64,000 nt of DNA, from assembly GCF_016806065.1 (NCBI RefSeq), contig NZ_CP032405.1, positions 3,686,001 through 3,750,000 of the forward strand, given 5' to 3'. The notes beneath the pieces are model-generated. The model saw only the letters and a list, made by a program, of their open reading frames with translations. It made no database searches and was not told where the DNA came from. The DNA is from Rhizobium rosettiformans (GTDB lineage: Bacteria; Pseudomonadota; Alphaproteobacteria; Rhizobiales; Rhizobiaceae). The position numbers and the translations under genes are program-made. Below, piece after piece: positions 34,926 to 44,666 of this stretch. The first letter of the stretch is position 1. Each line of letters starts with the position of its first letter.

Positions 34926-36341
34926 ATGACAAATTGGCTTCCTTCACTCGACACCGGCACCGGCCCGCTTTACATCCGCATCGCGGATGATGCCGAAAGC
35001 GCTATCAAATCAGGCGCCCTGCCCCATGGAGCAAAGCTCCCGCCGCAGCGCGATCTCGCCTATGATGTTGGGGTGACAATAGGGACAATATCGCGTGCTT
35101 ACGCATTGCTTCGGGAACGCGGGCTGGTAACCGGCGAGGTTGGCCGCGGCACTTACATTCAGGCAAGTGACGGCAACGAAATCCCGGCCCGCGATCCCGT
35201 GACGATCAATTATGGGGGCACCCGGGCGATGGTTCCGCCGCCGGGCAAACTGCGCTTCGACACGACGGCTGCGATCGATGTCGGTCAGGCCGAGACGGTC
35301 GGTCGGATCATGGCGGAGATCGCAACGGCTCATCCGGGCGAGATCTCGAGCTATACCAGAACACTCTCTCCCGATTGGCTGGAGGCCGGTCGGCTCTGGC
35401 TCGCTTCGGGTAGCTGGCAGCCGGAGGCCGAGCAGGTCCTGCCGCAGCTTGGCGTGCATGCCGGCATCAATGCCGTCGTCGCCGCGGTCAGTGGTGCCGG
35501 CGACCGGATCGTCTGCGAGCACCTCACCTATTCCCAGGTGTCGCGCAGCGCCAACCTCATGGGACGCCAGATCGCGCTGGTCGATTCGGATCAGGACGGC
35601 ATCCTGCCCGAGGACTTCGAACGCGTCTGCGCCCGCGAACATCCGAAAGCGGCCTTCATCATGTCCTCGGGCCAGAACCCGACGCTTGCCTGCCTGCCGC
35701 TCTCCCGCCGCAAGGACATCGTCGCCATCGCTCGCAAATACAACGTCTGGCTGATCGAGGACTATCTTTATGGCGGCATGATCGACGACCGCATTCCGCT
35801 GCTGGCGGAACTCGCGCCCGATCGCACCTTCCTGCTGAACGGCCTGTCGAAATCGGTCGCAGCCGGCGTGCGCGGCGGCTGGGTCGCCTGTCCGCCCCAT
35901 ATGAGCCAGCGCGTGCGCGTCACCCAGAAGATGGTGAGCGGCGGCTTGCCCTTCCTTCTGGCGGAACTCTCCGCACGGCTGGTGCTGTCAGGCGCTGCGG
36001 GTGAAATCAGGAGCAAGGTTCTGACAGAAATCGGCGCGCGCGAAGCAGTCGTCCGCGAGCTTTTCGCCGGCAAGGAATTGCGCGCCCATCCGCGCCTGCC
36101 CTTCTTCTGGCTGAAGCTGCCCGAGCCCTGGATGTCCGGCACCTTCAAGCAGGCGGTGCTCGATGCCGACGTGCTGATCGACGACGAGGACGAGTTCAAG
36201 CCGGCGCGTTCGTCGCGGGTCTATCATCATGTCCGCGTTGGCTTCAGCGAGGGCCGGGATCGCTCGATTTCCATCGAGGGGCTGAAGACGGTCCGCCGCA
36301 TCCTCGACCAATCCCCCCTCGGTACCAGCGCCATCGTCTGA
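34926..36341 (+). CDS. MocR/GntR-type PLP-dependent transcription regulator
   Basis: 471 residues from the ATG at 34926; a GTG at 34902 lies upstream of the predicted transcription start and is not used. N-terminal GntR winged helix (about 1-80: LPPQRDLAYDVGVTIGTISR) is joined to a class-I aminotransferase-like domain with EDYLYG (278-283) and the PLP lysine at 309 (LLNGLSKSV). Ligand unknown; such regulators respond to amino-acid- or vitamin-B6-like compounds. Divergent from DUF1127 and upstream of purL. Confidence 0.9.
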   Translation: MTNWLPSLDTGTGPLYIRIADDAESAIKSGALPHGAKLPPQRDLAYDVGVTIGTISRAYALLRERGLVTGEVGRGTYIQASDGNEIPARDPVTINYGGTRAMVPPPGKLRFDTTAAIDVGQAETVGRIMAEIATAHPGEISSYTRTLSPDWLEAGRLWLASGSWQPEAEQVLPQLGVHAGINAVVAAVSGAGDRIVCEHLTYSQVSRSANLMGRQIALVDSDQDGILPEDFERVCAREHPKAAFIMSSGQNPTLACLPLSRRKDIVAIARKYNVWLIEDYLYGGMIDDRIPLLAELAPDRTFLLNGLSKSVAAGVRGGWVACPPHMSQRVRVTQKMVSGGLPFLLAELSARLVLSGAAGEIRSKVLTEIGAREAVVRELFAGKELRAHPRLPFFWLKLPEPWMSGTFKQAVLDADVLIDDEDEFKPARSSRVYHHVRVGFSEGRDRSISIEGLKTVRRILDQSPLGTSAIV

Positions 36342-36450
36342 CCATCGGGAATAGCCAAGGCTTCTTGGGCTGCAAAGCCGCAGGAAAGGCCTGATTGCGC
36401 GCATTTTTCAAGTGCGCCGGGCGCGTGCTTGGGTTATAGCCTGCCTCGAA

Positions 36451-36471
36451 ACCGATCTCCCACCGATCTCC
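36451..36471. repeat. Tandem 10-bp direct repeat upstream of purL
   Basis: ACCGATCTCC at 36451-36460 and again at 36462-36471, one base apart (11-base period, one helical turn), ending 17 bases before the purL ATG. It could be a tandem regulator site or part of the leader; function unknown. Confidence 0.5.
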
Positions 36472-36488
36472 ATTGCCCTGAGAGCCAG

Positions 36489-38711
<2,223 letters not shown>

Positions 38712-38823
38712 GTTCTTGATCACATGCCTGTGGAGCATGGGGTAGGCGCTGCCTGCCCATTGAAACGCCTCAGCGAATGCACGATAGTTCTCACATTGCT
38801 GATTTGCATGAGGGATCCATTAC

Positions 38824-39057
38824 ATGCCGATGAAACCAGGCGACATCGAAGACATGATCAAGGCCGGCATTCCGGGAGCGAAGGTCGTCATCCGTGACCT
38901 CGCGGGAGACGGCGATCACTACGCCGCCGAGGTCGTCGCCGAAGCCTTCCGCGGCAAGAGCCGGGTCCAGCAGCACCAGATGGTCTACGACGCCTTGAAG
39001 GGCAACATGGGTGGCGTTCTGCATGCACTGGCATTGCAGACAAGCATCCCCGACTGA
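38824..39057 (+). CDS. bolA: BolA/IbaG-family protein
   Basis: 77 residues. Compact BolA fold with the conserved DGDHYAAEVVAEAFRGKSRV QQHQ region, containing the invariant-type histidines at about 32 and 51 that coordinate an iron-sulfur cluster with a monothiol glutaredoxin. The short form (no long N-terminus) resembles IbaG. grxD lies 1.7 kb downstream on the same strand, a common pairing. A terminator follows. Confidence 0.92.
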   Translation: MPMKPGDIEDMIKAGIPGAKVVIRDLAGDGDHYAAEVVAEAFRGKSRVQQHQMVYDALKGNMGGVLHALALQTSIPD

Positions 39058-39086
39058 CCAAGGACGCACCGATATCCAGACGCGAG

Positions 39087-39118
39087 AAGGCCTGCCCTAT
39101 CAGTGGCGGGCCTTTATC
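39087..39118 (+). terminator. Rho-independent terminator after bolA
   Basis: 10-bp stem with one T-G wobble (39087-39096 with 39105-39114), 8-base loop, then TTTAT. It lies 29 bases after the bolA stop and touches the stop of the convergent membrane hydrolase gene at 39117. Confidence 0.7.
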
Positions 39119-40271
39119 ATGATGGGGCTTGAAGCTTCGGGGCCGTCGCCGAATCCAGCGTCTTGAACGACAGCGCCGGCAACGGCCCCGCCGTCATCAG
39201 CGTGAAGTCGAAACCGCTCGGCTGATCCGGTCCCAGCACATATTGCCGATGCATTCTCAAGAAGTCGCGGCGGTTCTTCTGATAGCGCTCGGCAGACAGC
39301 GCATGCTTGAAGCGGATGAAGACGAGCTTCGGTTGCGGCGCGTCTGCGTGTCCCGACAGGGCCGCGGTGTGGCACTTGTAGAGATGGATCGGGTCCGTCA
39401 GGCACTGGATATCAAACCAGTCGATGGATGGATGACCCGCAACCGCCCCGATCCGCTGTCTGAGCAGGGATGCAGATGACAGCAGGCTGCACTGCAGGGC
39501 GGCACCGCCCAGCGTAACGAAGACGAGCCTTCGTCCCTTGAGCGCGTCCGGTGACTTTTCGAGAAGTCGCGCAATGACGGAAATGGCGAAGTTCGCACCC
39601 ATGCTGTGCGATGTCACGAGAATCTCGTCGGCAGGACCTTCCAGGGCCGCAGCCGCCTCTCCTGCCGCCCGCTCGATGATGGCATCCACCTCCTGGCGAT
39701 TTTCCGCAACGGCCACCGCCAGACGCCAATCCGCGAGCAAATGCAGGACGTGGTACCGCTCCGAAAACGGAATGACCCCGTGGCGGAAGACGAGATAGCC
39801 GGCAGGCACGGACAGCAGCAACCACCAGGAAGAGAGATCGATCGCAGAGGGAATGGCTGCGATGTTCACCGCCAGTGCAATGCCAGCGGCCAGGAACAGG
39901 AAGGGGAAAAGGAAGAAAAGACCAAAGCGCCAGGCATGACGGAAATAGCCCCAGGCACCGCCCTGCCAGACCACGTCGAAGCCCGCCTTGAAGCCTTTCG
40001 CAATCTGCATCCAGAGCGGCTCTGACCGCATGGTAGAAATCAGGGCATTGTGGTCGAAGACATGGATCTGCGTCCGGACCGCATAACTGTCCCCATGGGT
40101 ATTCACCGCGAAATGTGCACCCTGCCCGTCAACCACGAGGTCCCCGACATTAAATCGCGCATGCCAGACGGCCGAGGCTTGCGCTGCCGAACGCTTGTAG
40201 CGCTGACGATGGGCTTCGGCGTCGAGCGGTTCGAAGCCCGGAAAATGCAGCACGATGCGGCTTTGGATCAT
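39117..40271 (-). CDS. Membrane-embedded alpha/beta hydrolase-like protein A
   Basis: 384 residues from the ATG at 40271. Two adjacent membrane helices (about 113-135 and 145-165) interrupt a hydrolase-like protein. The nucleophile elbow is SHSMG with Ser223, followed by HPSIDWFDIQCLTDPIHLYK (280-299, Asp293) and RMHRQY (His341), which I infer as the triad. No named family recognised. It is a clear paralogue of the protein at 44663-45868: both share FD.V...G....F...WRF.L.FL.P before the first helix and the same Ser-to-Asp spacing of 70 residues. A lipid-like substrate is plausible. Confidence 0.78.
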   Translation of the reverse strand: MIQSRIVLHFPGFEPLDAEAHRQRYKRSAAQASAVWHARFNVGDLVVDGQGAHFAVNTHGDSYAVRTQIHVFDHNALISTMRSEPLWMQIAKGFKAGFDVVWQGGAWGYFRHAWRFGLFFLFPFLFLAAGIALAVNIAAIPSAIDLSSWWLLLSVPAGYLVFRHGVIPFSERYHVLHLLADWRLAVAVAENRQEVDAIIERAAGEAAAALEGPADEILVTSHSMGANFAISVIARLLEKSPDALKGRRLVFVTLGGAALQCSLLSSASLLRQRIGAVAGHPSIDWFDIQCLTDPIHLYKCHTAALSGHADAPQPKLVFIRFKHALSAERYQKNRRDFLRMHRQYVLGPDQPSGFDFTLMTAGPLPALSFKTLDSATAPKLQAPS

Positions 40272-40392
40272 TGAGACTGTCACTTGATAGACGGCAGGCC
40301 GCCGCAGGTGGCGCTTGCTAGACGAGAATTGCGCTGATTTAAAGAGCAGAGGGAACAAAACCCTCTGAATTCGAGGGCGTGGGGGAGTAAAG

Positions 40393-40623
40393 ATGGCGGA
40401 TCTGATCGGCAACATCGTCAAGAACGTCGTGGAAGGCGTGCTGAAGGAGATTCTGAAGAAGTCGACCCGCAAGGGCACCACGCGCAGGCGCAAGCGCCAG
40501 GCGCGCTCCGCGACCACGGGCCGTTATATCCGCAAGACGACGAAACGGGTCAAAGCCCCTGCCCGCAAACAAGTGAGCCGTCGCCGCACGGCTGCGAAGC
40601 GCAGCCGCCAGCGCAGCCGTTAA
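40393..40623 (+). CDS. Very basic small protein with amphipathic N-terminus
   Basis: 76 residues; ATG at 40393 with GGGGGAG upstream. Residues 1-23 (ADLIGNIVKNVVEGVLKEIL) form an amphipathic helix. The remaining 53 are a lysine/arginine-rich, Thr/Ser-containing tail with 24 basic residues. It resembles histone-like or nucleic-acid-binding tails, but no family is recognised. Lies between the divergent hydrolase gene and grxD. Confidence 0.72.
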   Translation: MADLIGNIVKNVVEGVLKEILKKSTRKGTTRRRKRQARSATTGRYIRKTTKRVKAPARKQVSRRRTAAKRSRQRSR

Positions 40624-40730
40624 TTCCGGCGCTGTCGCAAAGTCGCCACTGGCAAAAGTAAAGCCGTGTTGCTATTTCTACGGCAGATCGAAGCTGCCGC
40701 CTTGAACGGCATGTGAAAAGGAAGAATGCC

Positions 40731-41063
40731 ATGAGCGCCCACGAATTCATCGACAACGAAGTCAAGACCAACGATGTCGTCCTGTTCATGAAGGGCAGCC
40801 CGCAGTTTCCGCAGTGTGGTTTCTCCGGTCAGGTGGTGCAGATCCTCGATTACCTCGGCGTGGACTACAAGGGCGTGAACGTGCTCGCCGACATGGAAAT
40901 CCGCGAAGGAATCAAGCAGTATTCCAACTGGCCGACCATTCCGCAGCTCTACATCAAGGGCGAGTTCGTCGGCGGTTGTGACATCGTCCGCGAGATGTTC
41001 CAGGCGGGCGAACTGCAGAAGCATTTCGAAGATCAGGGCATCGCCGTCCGCGGCGCTGCCTGA
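40731..41063 (+). CDS. grxD: Monothiol glutaredoxin (Grx4/GrxD type)
   Basis: 110 residues from the ATG at 40731 (GGAAGAA upstream). CGFS-type monothiol glutaredoxin with the active-site cysteine at 29 ([10 protein letters not shown]), then [20 protein letters not shown] for glutathione binding. Binds a shared iron-sulfur cluster with BolA-family partners and takes part in iron-sulfur trafficking. bolA is nearby on the same strand, with a divergent hydrolase and the basic protein between. Confidence 0.95.
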   Translation: MSAHEFIDNEVKTNDVVLFMKGSPQFPQCGFSGQVVQILDYLGVDYKGVNVLADMEIREGIKQYSNWPTIPQLYIKGEFVGGCDIVREMFQAGELQKHFEDQGIAVRGAA

Positions 41064-41099
41064 CAAACTCTGCCGCAAGGCTTTAAAAATCTCCAGGCG

Positions 41100-41130
41100 A
41101 TGAAGGCGTTGTCCCAAGCAACGCCTTCAT
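41100..41130. repeat. 12-bp perfect inverted repeat upstream of the Bcr/CflA exporter
   Basis: ATGAAGGCGTTG at 41100-41111 and CAACGCCTTCAT at 41119-41130 with a 7-base loop. It lies 36 bases after grxD and 21 bases before the exporter ATG. No T-run follows, so it may be a regulator site or an atypical terminator. Confidence 0.6.
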
Positions 41131-41151
41131 GCCGTTCTAAGGTCATAATTC

Positions 41152-42399
41152 ATGTCAGATTCATTACAGTCCTCTCCCAAGACACTTGGGGGAATGGGAC
41201 GTGCCGAATTCATCGCAATGATGGCATTCCTTATGGCGCTCAATGCGCTTGCGATCGATATCATGCTGCCGGGTCTGCAGGAAATCGGCGCAGCCCTGAA
41301 TGTCGAAAACGAAAACCATCGCCAGTATGTCGTTTCCGCCTATCTGATCGGCTTCGGCTTCGCCCAGCTCTTCTACGGCCCAATCGCCGACCGCTTTGGG
41401 CGCCGGCTCCCGATGATCTTCGGTCTCGCGATCTATGTCGTCTCCTCACTCGCGGTCGTCTTCGTGCCCTCCTTCGAATCGCTGCTCCTGCTGCGCTTCA
41501 TCCAGGGCATCGGTTCGGCTGCAACCCGCGTCATCACGGTCTCGATCGTCCGCGACGTCTTCGGTGGTCGCCAGATGGCGGAAGTCATGTCGCTGATCAT
41601 GATGGTCTTCATGGTCATTCCGGTCGTCGCTCCCGGCACCGGTCAGGTGATCATGCTCTTCGGCGATTGGCACTGGATTTTCGTGTTCATGGCGGTAATC
41701 GCAGTGATCGTCGGCGTGTGGATGTATATCCGCCTGCCCGAGACGCTGGCGCCGGCGGATGTCCGTCCCTTCACCGTGAAGGTGATCTTCGACGGCTTCC
41801 GTATCGTGCTCACCGACCGTGTGGCCCTGTGTTACACGATCGCCAGCACCTTCATCTTCGGTGCGCTGTTCGGCTTCATCAATTCGGCCCAGCAGGTCTA
41901 TGTTGGCATCTATCAGCTCGGCGTCTGGTTCCCGGTCGCCTTCGCGGCAGTTGCCCTGTTCATGGCGCTGTCGTCCTTCGTCAATGCCAAGCTGGTCGGC
42001 CGCTTCGGGATGCGCAAGCTCTCGCATGGCTCGCTGCTCGGCTTCATCGCGATCAACCTGATCTGGCTGGTCGTGCAGGTGCTCGGGCCTCAGCCGATGC
42101 CGTTCTTCCTGTTCATCACGTTCTTCTCGCTAGCGATGTTCCAGTTCGGCTGGATCGGTTCGAACTTCAACTCGCTGGCCATGGAGCCCTTGGGCCATGT
42201 GGCAGGCACCGCATCGTCGGTTCTCGGCTTCATGGGCACGATCGGCGGCTCGATCATCGGTGCTGCCATCGGCCAGGCCTTCAATGGCACGGCATTGCCG
42301 ATGGTCGCCGGCTTCTTCGTAGTCTCGGTGATCGGCCTCGTTTTCGTGCTGATCGGCGAGAAGGGTCGCCTGTTCCAGGCGCACAACAAGCCGGTCTGA
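41152..42399 (+). CDS. Bcr/CflA-type MFS drug exporter
   Basis: 415 residues, about 12 membrane helices. Typical of the 12-helix Bcr/CflA group: AIDIMLPGLQEIGAALN after helix 1, FGFAQLFYGPIADRFGRRLP (the loop 2-3 motif), and RFIQGIGSAATRVITVSIVRD. Members export chloramphenicol, bicyclomycin or cysteine, but the substrate cannot be read. ATG at 41152 follows the inverted repeat. Ends before a strong terminator. Confidence 0.9.
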   Translation: MSDSLQSSPKTLGGMGRAEFIAMMAFLMALNALAIDIMLPGLQEIGAALNVENENHRQYVVSAYLIGFGFAQLFYGPIADRFGRRLPMIFGLAIYVVSSLAVVFVPSFESLLLLRFIQGIGSAATRVITVSIVRDVFGGRQMAEVMSLIMMVFMVIPVVAPGTGQVIMLFGDWHWIFVFMAVIAVIVGVWMYIRLPETLAPADVRPFTVKVIFDGFRIVLTDRVALCYTIASTFIFGALFGFINSAQQVYVGIYQLGVWFPVAFAAVALFMALSSFVNAKLVGRFGMRKLSHGSLLGFIAINLIWLVVQVLGPQPMPFFLFITFFSLAMFQFGWIGSNFNSLAMEPLGHVAGTASSVLGFMGTIGGSIIGAAIGQAFNGTALPMVAGFFVVSVIGLVFVLIGEKGRLFQAHNKPV

Positions 42400-42423
42400 T
42401 CCGAGACAATCCACTGAAATGCG

Positions 42424-42452
42424 AAAGGCCCGGTCAATGCCGGGCCTTTTTG
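42424..42452 (+). terminator. Rho-independent terminator after the Bcr/CflA gene
   Basis: Perfect 7-bp stem (GGCCCGG at 42427-42433 with CCGGGCC at 42440-42446), 6-base loop, then TTTTT. The reverse strand has TTTC after the stem, so it may also serve the convergent inositol-monophosphatase gene. Confidence 0.8.
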
Positions 42453-42456
42453 CTGA

Positions 42457-43284
42457 TCAGTCGACGGTGAAGATGCGTTCGCGCAACTCCTGCCAGGCGT
42501 CAGCATCGGAGGCCACGAGCAGGCCGCCCGACGTATGATGCGGCAGATAGGGTGAACCGTCGAAGCGCGCGACATGGGCACCCGCCTCCTGCATCATCAG
42601 CGCGCCGGCGAGGTGGTCCCAGGGCATCAGCTTGTTGTACATGGCAAAATCCATATGACCCTGGCCGAGCAGCCGGTATTCATGGGCGGCACAGCGATAG
42701 CTGGTGAAGAGACGGACTTCGGCGAGATTGGACAGGATCTTTCTGCGGGTCTCGATATCGAAGAAACCGGTATTGGCGATCCCGATCATCTGTTCGAGCG
42801 GGCCGCTGGGCCGTACCTGCATCTGCTCCTGGCTTCCATCCGGCCGATAGATCCATGCACCCGAGCCCTTCTCCACCAGCGCCCAATCATTGCCGATCGG
42901 GTCGTAAATGACGCCGCCGATGGTTTCGCCCTTGGAGACAACGGCGAGGATCATGCCGAACAACGTCAGTCCCGATGCGAAGTTGAAGGTACCGTCGATC
43001 GGATCGACGACGACGGCAAGCTCGGCGCCTTCAAGACGATCGAGCAGCGCCGGATCGGCCGCGACCGACTCCTCACCGACGAACAGCGCATCGGGCATCA
43101 GCGCCTCGATCCCCTTGCGAATGACGCGCTCAGCGGCCTCGTCTGCTTCCGTCACCAGGTCGATAGCCTCGGATTTCATTCTGACATCACCGTCACCGAG
43201 ATTGCGAAAGCGCGGCAGAATCTCTTCGACGGCAGCCTCCTGCAGGAGATTGGCAAGGGCGGCGATATCGATGGTCGCGGTCAT
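42457..43284 (-). CDS. Inositol-monophosphatase family phosphatase
   Basis: 275 residues from the ATG at 43284. Li-sensitive, Mg-dependent phosphatase fold: GEES near residue 75, VDPIDGTFNFASG and MPWDHLAGALMMQEAGA carry the metal ligands. Possible substrates include inositol phosphate, histidinol phosphate and 3'(2')-adenosine phosphates. Histidinol-phosphatase of the HisN type and CysQ are alternatives. Divergent from the lipase-like gene. Confidence 0.87.
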   Translation of the reverse strand: MTATIDIAALANLLQEAAVEEILPRFRNLGDGDVRMKSEAIDLVTEADEAAERVIRKGIEALMPDALFVGEESVAADPALLDRLEGAELAVVVDPIDGTFNFASGLTLFGMILAVVSKGETIGGVIYDPIGNDWALVEKGSGAWIYRPDGSQEQMQVRPSGPLEQMIGIANTGFFDIETRRKILSNLAEVRLFTSYRCAAHEYRLLGQGHMDFAMYNKLMPWDHLAGALMMQEAGAHVARFDGSPYLPHHTSGGLLVASDADAWQELRERIFTVD

Positions 43285-43461
43285 GAGAGGCCTTTCTGTT
43301 CCGTGAAAGAGGCGCGAGGACGGGCGCCGTTCGGGATGCGCCCGTTCTAGCCTGTCGACAATGCCGAAGTACAGCGCCAATGGCCCGGCAAGTCGGTTGT
43401 CAGGCTCGACAAATCATGCATGAATCCGAAACTACTCCATTTTCGAGGATGTCCTCCCCAC

Positions 43462-44079
43462 ATGATTTCCAGGCGCGCCCTCCTCTCCCAGGCATCCCTT
43501 TTTCTCGCAGCATCCATACTGCCCGCCGAAGCGGCAAAGCCCCGAAAGCCGCAGCCGCCGAATGGCCAGGTCTACCTGTTTCGCGGCTTTGCCGACATCT
43601 TCTCGACGGGCCTGAACACGCTCGGCCAGCAGCTGAAGGCCGATGGGGTGGACGCGCAGGTTATGTCGCTGCCGAATGCCCAGACCTTTGCCCGAAGGAT
43701 TGCCGAGCGTTACCGCGCATCGAAGGACGCGCGTCCGATCATACTCGTCGGACATTCGTTGGGGGCCGACATGACATTCTCGGTCGCACGTGCCCTGCAA
43801 CCGATGAGGATCCCGGTGGCACTCATCCTGAGCTTCGATCCGACCGGCAAGGGCCCCGTGCCCGCCAACGTCAAGAAGACGCTGAACTTCTACACCGGCG
43901 GAGAGAACCTCTGGTCACCCGTCCTGCCCGCGCCCGGCTTCAAGGGCGAACTCGCCAACATCAACCTGCGCCAGGGCGAAACGGCGATCAGCGGCATCGG
44001 CCATTTCAACATCGACAAGAACCCGAAGCTGCACGAGCGGTCGATCAAGGAAATCAAGCAGGCGCTACGTCGTCGCTGA
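43462..44079 (+). CDS. Secreted lipase-like alpha/beta protein
   Basis: 205 residues from the ATG at 43462; an ATG at 43420 would give 219. The N-terminus ISRRALLSQASLFLAASILP is a twin-arginine-like signal with cleavage near AEAA. The nucleophile elbow is VGHSLGAD, in the class of small lipases/PHB depolymerase-like proteins, with FDPTGKGP and HFNIDKNP following. The reaction is unknown. Divergent from the phosphatase gene, convergent with the methyltransferase-like gene. Confidence 0.78.
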   Translation: MISRRALLSQASLFLAASILPAEAAKPRKPQPPNGQVYLFRGFADIFSTGLNTLGQQLKADGVDAQVMSLPNAQTFARRIAERYRASKDARPIILVGHSLGADMTFSVARALQPMRIPVALILSFDPTGKGPVPANVKKTLNFYTGGENLWSPVLPAPGFKGELANINLRQGETAISGIGHFNIDKNPKLHERSIKEIKQALRRR

Positions 44080-44084
44080 GGCGT

Positions 44085-44666
44085 TCAGAAGATGCCGGGA
44101 ACCAGCCGCTTGGTGCGGGCGCAATAGGCTTCGTATTCGGCGCCGAAGGTCTCCCGCATCATCGCCTCCTCGCGCGACTGACGCAAGGCATAGAGTGCAA
44201 GGACGGCTATAAGACCGGCGAGGCCTGCAATCCAATTGGGAATGAGCAGCGCCTGGGTCACGCCCCAGAGGAGGAAGGAGGCATACATCGGGTGACGCAC
44301 ATAGGCGTAGACACCGCCGGTGACCAGCTGATGACCTTCGCGCACTTCAAGCGTCACCGACCAGTTCTTGCCGAGATCCTTGTGGCTGCGGCGGAAGAGC
44401 CAGAGAAAGGCGATCCCGGAGAGCGTCCCCAGGACGAGGAGCACAATCCCCTGCCCGCGATCGGCCAGTCCTCCAAGGACATCCAGCCGCCAGAGAAGAG
44501 GCATCACGACCAGCCCGAACGTGCAGAGGACCAGCAGCGAAATGTCGAGCGGCGTGCGCTTGTCGACCGCCGTCTTCTGACGCCGCGCGCGACGCATGGC
44601 CGGATAACGCATGGCGCACCAGGTCACCAGCATCAGGGCCCAGAGGATAAAGGAAATGCGGATCAT
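44085..44666 (-). CDS. Isoprenylcysteine carboxyl methyltransferase-like membrane protein
   Basis: 193 residues, four to five membrane helices. Conserved core LVTGGVYAYVRHPMYASFLL (about 115-134) and EEAMMRETFGAEYEAYCART at the C-terminus match the ICMT/PEMT-like family that methylates lipids or prenyl-cysteine-like groups using S-adenosylmethionine. Bacterial targets are mostly unknown. The ATG at 44666 overlaps the stop of membrane hydrolase B, so the two are coupled. Confidence 0.85.
   Translation of the reverse strand: MIRISFILWALMLVTWCAMRYPAMRRARRQKTAVDKRTPLDISLLVLCTFGLVVMPLLWRLDVLGGLADRGQGIVLLVLGTLSGIAFLWLFRRSHKDLGKNWSVTLEVREGHQLVTGGVYAYVRHPMYASFLLWGVTQALLIPNWIAGLAGLIAVLALYALRQSREEAMMRETFGAEYEAYCARTKRLVPGIF

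Noticed and set aside
41100..42470. 456-residue plus-strand frame overlapping the Bcr/CflA gene
   Set aside because: Out-of-frame overlap with a clear MFS transporter; Arg/His/Gly-rich shadow.
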